DNA of 64,000 nt from Morella rubra (lineage: Eukaryota > Streptophyta > Magnoliopsida > Fagales > Myricaceae): assembly GCA_003952965.2 (NCBI GenBank), contig RXIC02000481.1:186001-250000 (forward strand), in the 5' to 3' direction. A model generated the notes under the pieces. The model searched no databases and had not been told where the DNA came from. It was given only the letters and a program-made list of their open reading frames with translations. Position 1 is the stretch's first letter. Each line of letters starts with the position of its first letter. Shown in pieces: positions 31,469 to 42,999 of the stretch. A program made the position numbers and the translations under genes.

Positions 31469-34400
31469 ATGGCGTTCTCTGCTACATTCTTCACATCTTC
31501 ATCACCTTCCCTCAGTCTTCCCTGCAAAACCCACAGATGCTTTTACTCTCAAAATTTGTATTTTCTTAAACCCTTTTCAGTCAGGGCCTCAATCACTCTG
31601 GACTACTCCAACGCCTCGGTAGATGATAAGCTTCCAAACCCATCAAAGGTGAGCCAAAACTTCATCTTTCTTCTGCGCTTGAATTGGGTCTTCCTTGTAT
31701 CAGAATTCTCAAAATATTTTTTTTTTTTTCAGATTTTTTTCGACTGTTTTGTCTAGGGACATAGATTTTGAAAGCTGAGTATCTTGTTTACGTATTATTT
31801 GTTCTCAGGCAGAAATAAATAATTGTCCAATTTGGTTTCTTTTCTGTTTTTGTGTGGGCGAGGGTGGGGAGGGAAGTGTGATTTCTCTAAAGAAGGAAAT
31901 GGAATGCTTGAACTTTGCTTCGTGGACAATTTGATGCTTCCATATAAGGGCAATAGGAAGAAAGAAGTGGTAATGAGCTAAAAAGATCATTGGAAGTTTG
32001 AACGTTGTTGTTACACGCTCGTCTTGAGGTGTCAACATAGTGGTGTAAATGCTGATTGAGCTGAACTATCATTTTCAGACAGAACTTACGGGAGGCCATT
32101 GAAAACGAAATTCTGGCTCTTCGATGTCGTGAAAACATAACTAGTTTCCGGGGACATAAAATGATCATAAAAATGTGGATGAAGTCCTTTTCATAATGTA
32201 TCTTACAGGTGCTAACAAGTGGGCTCTAAATTTCATCACTTCATGATATAAAAGATATCCGATGGAGCATCCTATTTTGCTGAGCGGCTTTTATTTTATG
32301 AGTTCCCCGGGTGCCCATTACCCACAATGCGGAACCAGGTTTTACCAGGGATTGAGATACTTGGGTATAATGTACAGAAACTAGGATTTATCAAATACAT
32401 GAAATTTAGTGATCTTTGACTCTAAATCCACCTTTGTTGATAAAACTCCATTAGTGTTGTTTTTTTGCCATTTCTTTTGTACTGGAAATTTTTAGCAAAT
32501 GTGGAAGTCCTACCTGCTGTTTGTCTCACGAATTATAGGTTTCTGTTTCAGACTAGTAATTGGCAATGGAAATTCAAGGACAATTATATTAACATCTATT
32601 ATGAGGAACATGCAAGGGAGAGCCCTGATCCCCCTAAGAATATCCTTATGTTGCCGACCATTTCTGATGTCAGTACAGTTGAAGAATGGAGATCAGTGGC
32701 TGAAGAGATAGTTCGACGAGTTGGTGAAGTCAATTACAAAGCCACTATTGTAGATTGGCCTGGTCTGGGTTACTCTGATAGGCCAAAGCTAGATTACAAT
32801 GCAGATGTCCTGGAGAAGTTCCTTGTTGACTTGATCAATGCTCCTAATGGCCCAATAAGCAACTCAGGTTGGTATAAAAGCTTTTTTTGAAACCATCTGT
32901 ATCTGATTCTGGACTTTTGTCTCAAAGCATTTCTTACTCTCTGAAGAACCTGGGCATTGTTTTTCATTTTTAATATAGAGCTCGGGTAATACAGCTTATA
33001 GCTCTTGAAGTTGCAAACATTGTGATCTAAAGTTGGTAGTAGATTGAAATCCCCATAAGGGATTACGTTTTGGACAATATTCTGTACCTTTTGCTGCGTC
33101 ACCTGCTTTGGAAAGCCACTAACCACTTATGGATACATGGAGATGACTCTGTATCTGCTGGCAGGGTCAGCCTTTGCTAGACTCTTAAAGAAAAAAAAAG
33201 ATGCTTGCTCTATGTCCAGAAGCTCAATGGTTTGGATTCATCATAAGAGTTTTGTGATAGGGGAAGAGGTTTCGGTAGTTACATGATTACTTCGTGACCG
33301 TATCATTTCTCTAGAAGTCCCTCATTGGTTGTAGACTCTAAGTGTGGCTATTGCCAGCGCTAACAGGCTGACAGGAGAAGTGAAACTCACAAATTTGCTC
33401 ATTGTTGATATTCTTGCTAAAATTATTAGCATTCTAAGAAACTGGCCCAATCCTAGCATTGTAGAACTTGCTTTCCTTTGAATGTCTGGGGTTATCTAGT
33501 TTAGGCGTGAATGATGATCTACAAAATGTCATTTTGGTTTTCCTTCATATGCCATATATCTTGTTAGCAAATATTCCTTCTGCTCTGCCTTTAAGCATGT
33601 GTACATCATTTTAACCTTATCAGAACTTTTCTTTTGTAAATACGATCACTCTTTATCCTTTCACCACCCCTGTAAAAGGGCTATTCAGCTGAAAATGTTT
33701 TCATTATATGTAGTCCTACTTGGTTCTGGATCTCAGGAACTTCCCTTTTTTGTTTGTTTTTAATATTTCCAAGAAATTGTTTACTTGTTTTTATGTGGTC
33801 CTACTGGATCTTTTGAAATTTTTGTGCTTAAACCAGAGAACAATTTGGTGGTCTTTGGAGGAGGGCATGCAGCAACAGTTACAGTTCGTGCTGCAAAAAA
33901 GGGTTTGGTGAAACCTATGGCCATAGCTGCTATTGCACCCACTTGGGCCGGTCCCCTTCCTATTGTGTTTGGTCGAGATTCCAGCATGGAAACAAGGTAC
34001 GTTGAATCACATTACCTCCTATCTGATTAAGATTTTTAGCTTGTCTAAAAGCCACTTTATGCATGCTTTCTATGACAAACTGCTCGTTTTTTAGGACTCA
34101 AAACTTTCTTTGCTGTATGCAGGGTAGAAGCCAGGAATGTACTAGTGGGAGGGGGGCTAAATATATAAAATCATATTTTGGGGGCTAAAAATGAATAGAA
34201 TTGCTTTTGTCAAGTCCATTAAAAAAGCCTAAAAATGGATCTTTTTTGCACATTTTTTGGGTTGGGAGGCACGGCGCCCACTAGCCTCCCTTGGCTTCGT
34301 CTCTAGCTCTTGTGAGCATGAACTGTTCTTCAGCCAAACTTTGTTTCTTTCTTGGTCATGTTGGACGGTAAAAGATTTAGAGCTAGATTCCTGGAGCAAG

Positions 34401-35696
34401 TTCTTCCACTATTTTGACCTCAAGTGTTGCGACTGGCATTCTGACTACCATCCAAGAAATTGTTTACTTGTTTTTATGTGGTCCTACTGGATCTTTTGAA
34501 ATTTTTGTGCTTAAACCAGAGAACAATTTGGTGGTCTTTGGAGGAGGGCATGCAGCAACAGTTACAGTTCGTGCTGCAAAAAAGGGTTTGGTGAAACCTA
34601 TGGCCATAGCTGCTATTGCACCCACTTGGGCCGGTCCCCTTCCTATTGTGTTTGGTCGAGATTCCAGCATGGAAACAAGGTACGTTGAATCACATTACCT
34701 CCTATCTGATTAAGATTTTTAGCTTGTCTAAAAGCCACTTTATGCATGCTTTCTATGACAAACTGCTCGTTTTTTAGGACTCAATAGTTGTTAGACTAAC
34801 AGATAGACTACTTGGCCTTTTGGTAGGTTGGGAGGCACGGCGCCCACTAGCCTCCCTTGGCTTCGTCTCTAGCTCTATGTGAGCATGGCTGTTTATTCTT
34901 CAGCCCAAACTTTGTTTCTTTCTTGGTCATAGATTGGACGGTAAAAGATTTAGAGCTAGATTCCTGGAGCAAGTTCTTCCACTATTTTGACCTCAAGTGT
35001 TGCGACTGGCATTTGACTACCATCTCTCAAATGTTGTTGGTTCCTTCCCAAGAATTTCTGTTGGGTTCTCAAGTCGGAACCCAATATACATGTAGAAAGA
35101 GATAATAGTTGTTGACTAACAGATAGACTACTTGGCCTTTCTCTTCTTCTGATGGGCACCAAAATCACAAGATCTTCTACTTCTTATTTCTATTGTGTTT
35201 TTTCTTAATTTCTTATTGACTTATCAGGTATGGGTTACTAAGGGGCACCTTAAGGACCCCTGCAGTGGGATGGATGATGTATAACATGCTTGTCAGCAAT
35301 GAAAAGGCAATTGAATCCCAGTACAAATCCCATGTCTATGCCAATTCTGACAATGTTACTCCAGGCATTGTCGACAGTAGATATGCACTAACAAAACGGA
35401 AGGGTGCCCGTTACTTGCCTGCTGCTTTCTTAACCGGTCTACTTGACCCTGTTCAATCTCGGGAGGAGTTTCTTGAACTCTTTGCGGATTTGGAGGGAAA
35501 GACACCTGTGCTGGTTGTGTCTACCAAAGGATCTCCAAAGAGGTCAAAAGCAGAGATGGAAGCTCTAAGGGGAGCCAAAGGGGTGAGCAAGTTTGTTGAG
35601 GTTCCAGGTGCTCTTCTTCCACAAGAGGAGTATCCTACCAAGGTTGCCGAGGAGCTTTACAAATTCTTGCAAGAGAATTTTGAATCAAAGATTTAA
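31469..35696 (+). CDS. Chloroplast-type alpha/beta-hydrolase-fold protein, At1g74640-like, with duplicated exon 3
   Basis: Exons 31469-31648, 32552-32867, one of two exon-3 copies (33837-33996 or 34520-34679), and 35228-35696; using one copy gives 374 residues. The N-terminal 50 residues are Ser-rich like a plastid transit peptide. Exon 2 contains the fold's early strand and the WPGLGYSDRP turn. Exon 3 holds the nucleophile-elbow position, reading VVFGGGHAATVTVRAAKKG with no serine (about residues 170-178). The C-terminus has LPAAFLTGLLDPVQSREEFL. Canonical members cleave esters or related bonds; without the Gly-x-Ser-x-Gly serine the activity here is uncertain. An upstream in-frame ATG at 31412 would add 19 residues. 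The position matches At1g74640 next to At1g74630. Confidence 0.88.
33770..35030. repeat. Direct duplication of exon 3 and intron flanks in the hydrolase gene
   Basis: Unit 1 (about 33770-34455) and unit 2 (about 34453-35030) each contain aagaaattgtttacttgttt, exon 3, and the intron up to gcccactagcctcccttggc and ttccactattttgacctcaa. The exon and some 100 bases of intron on each side look identical, at an offset of 683. Unit 1 carries extra sequence (about 34103-34255) missing from unit 2. A smaller repeat (gactaacagatagactactt) occurs at 34795 and 35115. Confidence 0.85.
34122..34304. mobile_element. Short hAT-type MITE-like insert in the duplicated intron
   Basis: The left end (cagggtagaagccaggaatg) and the reverse complement of the right end (tagagacgaagccaagggag) resemble the common plant hAT terminus cagggg-gaagccagg. 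Both continue into ggctaa or ggctag. Only the right half recurs in the second duplication unit (about 34828-34875). No clear target duplication was found, so boundaries are approximate. Confidence 0.4.
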
Positions 35697-36809
35697 AACC
35701 GTAAGTGCAATATTTTGTTCCCTGTTTTAGCGCCTGATTAAAAGCTTATACAAGAAGATGCATATTCGAAAGCCTTTGTGTTACCCGACCTTTCATGTCT
35801 GCTTCTATCTGTGTTCTCATCGAATGTGATATGTAGTTTGAGCTACTCTACAATAACCAAATGATATATGTTGTTTTCTTCAATTGCTTTAGATGCTATC
35901 GGAATTGTATGGAGAGTGTATCCTGGATCTCACACGGGGTAGAAAATACCACTATCCCACTTACCAACAATAACTTTCATCTTTCCTGGTTACGAGAACA
36001 CCCGGGTGCCTAGGACCATTAGCGGGATTCCCCCATCCGGCCTTCCCTCTCCTCTGGGTTGTTTGATCCGGGGGGGGCTATTTGTGTTTTTGGGTCATTC
36101 ATTGCAGTTTCGATTTTTTTGAGTCTTTGGGCCTGATTTCTGTTTGTGGACTTTAGGTCCATTAGGCTTTATACAATGGGGCCTCATATCCTATTACCAA
36201 GTAACTAGCCCAATAGATCCTTATAGTTTGCACTCTTTAAGGACCAGTTTGAGGTCTCGTCGTACCTCGTTACGTAAAGAATACTTTTCTTTGCTTTGGT
36301 AGATAGGTCTCCCATGACATTCAATCTCGAATCATGTCTTACCTACCTATATTCAGAAATTGGTTGCGAATTTATGTGAGAATCCTGACTTTGTACAAGC
36401 CAAAATCTATTCATTGAAAGCGAATTAAAGACAGGTTACAAACAGAACTGTGCCCCATTGGTAGCTAGACCCATATTTCGTTTTCCTTGCCTTCAACCGA
36501 CGGGCTATCTTCTCTCTCATTTTTCTTAGTAAATCGAAGTATGGTATTCCAACTGTCTTTGACACGTCCCATTCATCTTGTCAACATCCACTCTCGATAA
36601 CGTGGTGGTAAGGGTGACACTTGGGACAGTGTGGTTTGGGCGCATGATCGTGAATTCGATTCCTCTAAAGATCAAACAAAATGACTTGAGTGAGAGACTG
36701 TAAATGGTAGTTTCATACACCAGCCTCTTTAGGGTTTGTTTAGTTGTGCACCACTTCTCAATGGGTTCACCATATGACATTTCCTTAGTTATTCCAAAAA
36801 AAAAAAAAA

Positions 36810-36851
<42 letters not shown>

Positions 36852-38332
36852 GTTAGGTTTCCTTTCTCAAAAAAGAAAAGTCTAAAAAAGATGTCAAATC
36901 AAACGCAGTTATAATTTTTCTCTAAATTCTTCACTTAGTCTAATCGCTACCCGTTCATTGTCGGAAATTGACCTTCCCCGCCTTTTTTTTACCCGGTTGG
37001 TTCATGCTAGACTTGTTGGGTTGAATTGAAAAGATGGATACTTATTAGTCCAGCCCCATTCCGTATGGTAATAGGTAGATATATAATGATGCAATAAAAA
37101 CTGAGAGGGCAGCAACTAGCCAGACGACAATATAAGGAATTATGTGATATTCAAAGATTTTTTTTTTCATACAGTGATCCTCACTAACCTCGAGACCTGT
37201 GCAATTTCCATATCACAGAAGAATGTAAGGTTATGTTTGTTTGTCTTTTTTTAAAAATAATTTTTTTTTGTAATGATTAAGAAATATTTTTGAAATAATT
37301 TTTTTTTGTATTTTTAAGAATAGAAAGGTCCGTAGAAGAGATATTTGGAAAGATAAAATTTTTAAAATTTATTCTATTAGAGGATGTGAGAGTAAAAAAA
37401 TATGTTTGGAAAGAAAATTGTTGTGAGAGGAGTTTTTATGAGTTTTCATAAAAAAAAAATAATAATAATTTTTGTGTTATTGTTCACATAAATTGAGGTC
37501 AATAATTAGATAGAAAATTTTATTGAAGATTGAAACATTTTCTTTTGTGTGAAAAATTACGTTTGAATTAGAAAATATTTTTGAAATAAAAAAATGTTTT
37601 GACATTCTTGAGAATTTCAAACTAACAGCTCAATGTTAATTAGCCGTTTTAGTAGGTCTTTAATTATAAACTGAAAACGATCTTGAGAAAAGTTGTGCTT
37701 GATTTGAGCCACTTTGTTTTCAACGGGAAAGATAACTCTCTTAATCTAATTAGTCGATCACATTGTGTCACGAGTCTAATTAGATTTCAATGTCTACTAA
37801 CATCTATAGTTAGTGAAAGAGACTAGAATAGACGGAATGAGATGTTTTTAACAGAAACCTTACCACATAGAGTAATTTGTAATTTTTTCTTTACCTTAGA
37901 GATTAATTTAGAAATTCCGTGTATGCTATAGGAATTATGGGTGCATTTACGCCTAAAAGTAGAAACTAAAATTATGTGGTTTTATTGGATTTAGAGTGTG
38001 CATATGACAAATCTAAGTATATATAATTTGATGTGCAAATTTATGTATTTAGTTTGTAATTAAAATTAGAATTTGTTTATCAAAACCTCTCTAACTAGAA
38101 AAGAAAACTATACAAATCTGAGCCAAAAAAGAGTGATAGAAGATAACCATAGTAACTTACTTTCCTTAGACATAATTATAAGAATCTCAACCTGTTACAG
38201 AAACGGAATAAATCGATCCACAGACCTCTTATCCTCAACGCCCGCTCTTCGAGGTTTTTTCAAACTCGTAACTCATAGTTAGAATATCACTCAAAGCCAC
38301 CGTCTCAGCTCTGAAAAGAGCATGAACATAGT
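35697..38332. other. Long spacer with a poly(A)-poly(G) tract, up to the assembly gap
   Basis: The first part is the hydrolase 3' UTR. A stretch of 14 A residues (36796-36809) is followed by 41 G residues (36810-36850). From about 37200 to 38050 the sequence is AT-rich with repeated aaatatttttgaaata motifs. No gene is recognised. Confidence 0.6.
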
Positions 38333-38478
38333 NNNNNNNNNNNNNNNNNNNNNNNNNNNNNNNNNNNNNNNNNNNNNNNNNNNNNNNNNNNNNNNNNNNN
38401 NNNNNNNNNNNNNNNNNNNNNNNNNNNNNNNNNNNNNNNNNNNNNNNNNNNNNNNNNNNNNNNNNNNNNNNNNNNNNN
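38333..38478. other. Assembly gap (N run)
   Basis: 146 unknown bases. The first bases after it match the end of a glyoxalase-like exon 1, so coding sequence is missing here. Confidence 1.
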
Positions 38479-39215
38479 GGTGCTTGGTATAATCTTTAGT
38501 TTTAAGATTCCTATGGACGTAACTTATTATAATTTTCGGTTACTATGTTAATTATGAAGATTCTCGATAGGGCATGGTGTAACTCAGCGTAAAAGATTCT
38601 TCAAATCACAAATAAACCAAAACATCCTACAAAATTTGTTGACTCAGTCTTTTCCTTGTGGTTTGACTCTGAACAGGCTATACAACTATGGCACTGGCAT
38701 ACATCTCATCAAATCGGATGACCCGGATAAGCTGCCCAAGATCACTGAAATCAATCCCAAGCACAACCACATTTCTTTCCAGGTCTGTCTATCTGACTGT
38801 CTCTCTCTTTCTCGATCTGTACGTGTATGCGTTTCTCTGTGTGTTTGTTTTGCTACGTACGCATGTGTATATACTTGTATGGAAGGAGTACTTAAGAAGC
38901 ATTTGTTGGCAGAGTGAGAGCATAACAACTACGGAGAAAAAGTTGGAGGAGATGAAGATAGAATATGTCAAGAGAAGGGTAAAGGACAGTGGCACTTACG
39001 TTGATCAGCTTTTTTTCCACGACCCTGATGGGTATATGATAGAAATCTGCGACTGCGACAACCTGCCCGTGATTCCTCTTGCTCCAGGTGACATCGTCCA
39101 ATCAAATGTCCAGCAGCATCAAACGATTCGGTACATGGGGCAAAGGATGCAACAACAGCAAGTGACATGCCTAACTTCTATTCACATGAAAGAAGATAAT
39201 CTTCTTTTTGTGTAA
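38479..39215 (+). CDS. Glyoxalase-I-like (VOC family) gene, 5' exon mostly in gap
   Basis: The last 8 bases of exon 1 (ggtgcttg, 38479-38486, coding the GAW end) are followed by a GT donor. Exon 2 is 38677-38782 and exon 3 is 38913-39215, matching the intron phases of the complete gene at 51482-52332. Visible protein: LYNYGTGIHLIKSDDPDKLP, NHISFQ, then YVDQLFFHDPDGYMIEICDC and NLPVIPLAPGD. The conserved NHISFQ His and MIEIC Glu of the VOC metal site are present. The Cys that starts exon 3 in the relative is Ser here. The C-terminal tail is Gln-rich and longer. VOC proteins of this plant group (lactoylglutathione-lyase-like) have mostly unproven substrates. Whether exon 1 is intact cannot be seen. 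Confidence 0.82.
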
Positions 39216-40353
39216 TTTAAACATGGAGAGCATTGCCTTTCGTAAAACTATATCAATGCGGATATAGTAGCCAATGCTTTCAAAAACCTAAATAAATAAG
39301 TTGCTTCTACCGTGTCACTTTTGGAGGCCACCTCCCGGAATTTCTCCGCTCCCTGATCTCCTTCTTTCCTATCCCCTCCCACTGTCTAGCTAGCTCACTT
39401 CTTTTCCTCTTCCTTCTTGCCAGCCTAAATATGGTAGCTCATAAATGGCTGAAGCGACCTTCCACCGCCCTCCACAACTTCTCCCCTTCTTTCCCTTTCT
39501 CTCGCTACTCATTTTGCTAACCAATGATCAACCTTACAGCTGCCAGCTCAACCGGTGGCTGGGAAAGCCTACAGCCGTCGGCGACTATGAAAGGTTAACG
39601 CGGTTCTCCAGCTTCTCCTGGTCCTTGGATGGTGTTAATAAAAGAGCTTGAGCGCGTGAGGCGTACGTGCATGTCTTTAGAAGAGATTTTGTGAAAAGTT
39701 TTTGGTGTGGTCACTTGTACGAGATTTAATGTACTAGCTAGTGTAATATTTAATAAAAGTGCCTTTTTTTGTTTGTTTAAGCCTCTGTCCTTTTTGTTGA
39801 TCTATCAACATTGACCTGTAACGGAACTAAGAGGTTACCACAAAATTTTCGTTTTTTTTTTTTATAGGCAATTTTGTTTCGCGCCGCTAGATTAATGTTT
39901 ATTGCTCGCGGATACGGTATTGATCGTCTGTTTAAAAAATCTAATGGTAACTCCTGATTCGAGGTCCACTCTCTCTTGGGCCGAAGAAATTGGGGGATTC
40001 GGGGCTCTCATTTGGTTTGGGGGTATGATTCCCAGGCTAAGGTTGACGCCTTTGGGCTGGGAAAAGGTAGCCGGCCTAAAAGTGTGGACCCAGATTTTGG
40101 ATATCCTGGATTTGGGTTAAAATAGGCTCGATGATATAAAATGGGACTTTTTTGTTTAATGGAAAAAATAAATTATTAAAGACCTAGGCTTTGAAGAAGA
40201 TTTATAAGTAATAAGAAAACAAGACCAAATATCGTACTAAAACACTGCTTCACAAAAAAAAAAAACCTTCTATATATCATATGCTAAGAGAAAAAAAAAC
40301 CCTTCTATATATCATAAATATTTTCGGCATGAAACTTATTTAATTTTAGGGGC
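39216..40353. other. Spacer after the first glyoxalase-like gene
   Basis: No convincing gene. A 68-codon frame at 39445-39651 starts with a proline-rich, hydrophobic signal-like stretch (FPFLSLLILLTNDQ) but has no recognised domain and may be chance. The rest is AT-rich. Confidence 0.5.
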
Positions 40354-40362
40354 CATAGAATA

Positions 40363-40438
40363 AGGGCCGGCTCAAGGGTAAAGCAACTTAGACGATAGCC
40401 TAAGGCCTCACCCTGAGCAAGGCTCCATAAAGAGCACA

Positions 40439-40470
<32 letters not shown>

Positions 40471-40882
40471 TGCACATGTGTTGTAAATGACCCAAGAAAT
40501 TATAAAAAGACAACTAAGCTAAGAAAGAAAAAAAAGGAATGACAATATGCAATCTTTTCATATATATATATATATATTATATATATATATTTATCATGAA
40601 TTGATTGTTTTTTACTCATCGAGTAATATGTTTCTCCTATGCCTCCTAATTATTTTTTAGATTTTTAAATTTTGCTCAGAGAAAAAATACTCTATAAATT
40701 TATTAATTATGCAAGTTATGAGACCTTAATGTCATGTTTGAGAACTCTATAAAAAATAAGTAATAGAGACCTTAATATTTTATATTAAATTTAATAATTT
40801 TAGATAAATTTTAATATTAAAATATCTAAAAGACCTACTAATTTATAGGGACTTAGCCTCCATCTGGCTTGAGCCGGCACTG
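40363..40882. mobile_element. Non-autonomous TIR element (hAT/MULE size class)
   Basis: A 520-bp element flanked by a perfect 9-bp duplication catagaata (40354-40362 and 40883-40891). The left end agggccggctcaag pairs with the right end cttgagccggcact. Inside are a T run with TG repeats (40441-40471), a TA-rich stretch (40561-40590) and no coding region. The internal text (ctaaggcctcaccctgagca; gggacttagcctccatctgg) is also inverted-similar near both ends. Confidence 0.75.
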
Positions 40883-41289
40883 CATAGAATAGTCCATACA
40901 TCGGTTGGGGACCTCGTGGCTTGTGCAATAGCGGATAGCCTAGATAGCCTGCTGATTTCTTGAGTCGGCCTTATCTGCTTTCTTTGCTAGTTTGTTACTT
41001 TTGGAGCAAAACTTCTAACCTAATCCTCCAAGAAAAGAAAATTAAATGACAACAGAAAAAATAGCAACAAAAGAAGATTTAGACAAGAATGACAAGAAGA
41101 ATAAAATATCGAAAAGAATAAGAATAAGAGAGAGAGAGCATTGACTCATGCAGGAGCATTTTACGGGATGACCTAAATCATTATTCAACAGAGAAGTCAG
41201 GAAATGCAATATGAAGAGCATTCAAAGGGGTAGGAAGTCCAAGAGAGAATTAAAAAGAAAATGGTCATGGATTAACTTATCATACATGA

Positions 41290-42078
41290 TTTTCTCTCTT
41301 TTCAACCTAATAGCGCTCCCCTCTCTCTAGAATTTTCCTCACCCTTGAGCCTTAGCGCCCCCCCTTTTCTCCCTTGTTTTCTGGCGGCAAAAGGAGCTCC
41401 TCCCCCCTCTCTCCTCTCTCTTTCCCCTCTCTCTCTTCTATGGTCTTTTTTCTTCTTCCCCTCCCTTTCTTTGTCTCTTTTTGCTCAGAATCTTAAAGGT
41501 TCGATCCCGGTGTTCCTGTAGTTCTCCGATGGACACAACCTTGCTAGATGCCTTCTGCTCCTCCAGGCGAACTTAGCCTCTCCAGTCTGGCAACCATGGG
41601 GAGGAGTGTGGCGCCTCATGCGCCTCGTATGAGGCCCACGCGCCTGAAAGTTTCTCCTTGTTCTGGCTTGTTCTCAGTGAATTCTGGCAATGCGTGGGTC
41701 GTCGGCGTATGGTCTCTCCACTTGCCTGTGTGTTTTGCTGATTCCTTTTTTGGCTTTTGTTTCTTGGTTTTTGGTTGTTGGTTGTGTTGGCCTTGCTTGG
41801 CCTTTGTTTGTTGTTTTCTTTTCTTTGTTGTATCCGGCTCCTCTGTGGGCTTTTTGATCCTTCGTGGATCTTTTTCGGCCCTTCATTGGGGCTTGTTGTG
41901 TCTAGGTTGTGGCGTTGTATGTACTGGCTAGTCTAGGTTCTGTAGCTTTGTCTACCGCTTCCGGCCACCACTCCCACTGCCTAGCAATTTTCATTTGAGA
42001 TCCTGCCAATTTATGTTCAACTGGTTGTAGTTTGCTTCGTTTCATTTTATGAAATGAAAAATGACTTAGAAAAAAAAA
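41290..42078 (+). mobile_element. Poly(A)-tailed non-LTR retroposon (LINE derivative)
   Basis: Bounded by aacttatcatacatga (41274-41289) and aacttatcagacatga (42079-42094), a 16-bp target duplication with one mismatch. The 5' part is CT-rich, as in LINE leaders. The 3' end is tatgaaatgaaaaatgactt plus an A-run. It has no reverse transcriptase; a 127-codon frame (41548-41931) has a hydrophobic, composition-driven translation and is probably not coding. Confidence 0.75.
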
Positions 42079-42999
42079 AACTTATCAGACATGAAAAAAT
42101 ATTCTTTGAATGAGAGTAGTTAGTTACTTAGAAAAAAAAAAAAAAAAGAACGAGAGTAGTTTGTTGGCATCACTACAAGAATTTCGGGCTTTTGGGATGG
42201 ATTTTGTTTGGGACGACTAAAAAACCATCCATAAAGGGGCCCTTTTGGGACGCAACAAAGGTGTCGTCCCAAAAGGGGTGTCAAAGAACATCTTTAGGGA
42301 TGGGTACCTCTTTCCGTCCCTAAAGATTGGTTTTAGGGACGGAGTCTGAGCATCCGTCCCAAATAAACTGGCGGGAACATGGCGGGAAAAACTTTGGGAC
42401 GGCAACATTTCGTCCCAAAAATACTTCAGGTTTGGACTAATATATGGTTGTTTAAACCATGTTTTTGGGACGGTTAGAGACCGTCCCAATAAAGAAACAA
42501 GTTCGAACTAATATAATAAAGTTTTGACTACACTTTTGGGACAGGAAACAAATGTCCCAATAATGTACAAGTTGGGACTACAAAATATCAAGTTGACACT
42601 AACCAGACTAGTGCGAACTTTACTTTTGTAGGTGCGAACTAATGTGGTATTTGACTGTTAAATTCCCCTTGTTCGACACCTGTCTAAAATTTGATTTATT
42701 TAAACTTGTCCGAACTAGGTATATCCTAGTTCAAACGGTTCAGACAGAGCAGATCGATGCGATGTGATGTGACCCTTCATTAAATGCGTCAATTCATTCG
42801 AACTTCAAAAATATCAGTTGAAACTTGTATAACTAGGATAACAGTGCTAACTAAAGTTACTAAAGTTATTGTAGTGTGAACTACAAAATGGTAAGTTCTA
42901 ACTATGTTAGCGGATACACACATGTGGATGGATATTTTTTTCTAACATCTTTCTTTGTTTGCAGGCATCGTACGACATCACCCTGAGGGGGGTGTCGGT

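Noticed and set aside
36585..36665. Possible tRNA-derived SINE (gtgaattcgattcc resembles a B box)
   Set aside because: No convincing A box at the right distance, no tail and no target duplication were found.
37200..37640. AT-rich segment that could be a MITE
   Set aside because: End similarity is poor and no target duplication was seen. Low complexity explains the repeated motifs.
41548..41931. 127-codon plus-strand frame with a membrane-like hydrophobic stretch
   Set aside because: It lies inside a poly(A)-tailed retroposon with a target duplication. The Phe/Cys/Leu-rich translation follows T- and G-rich base composition.
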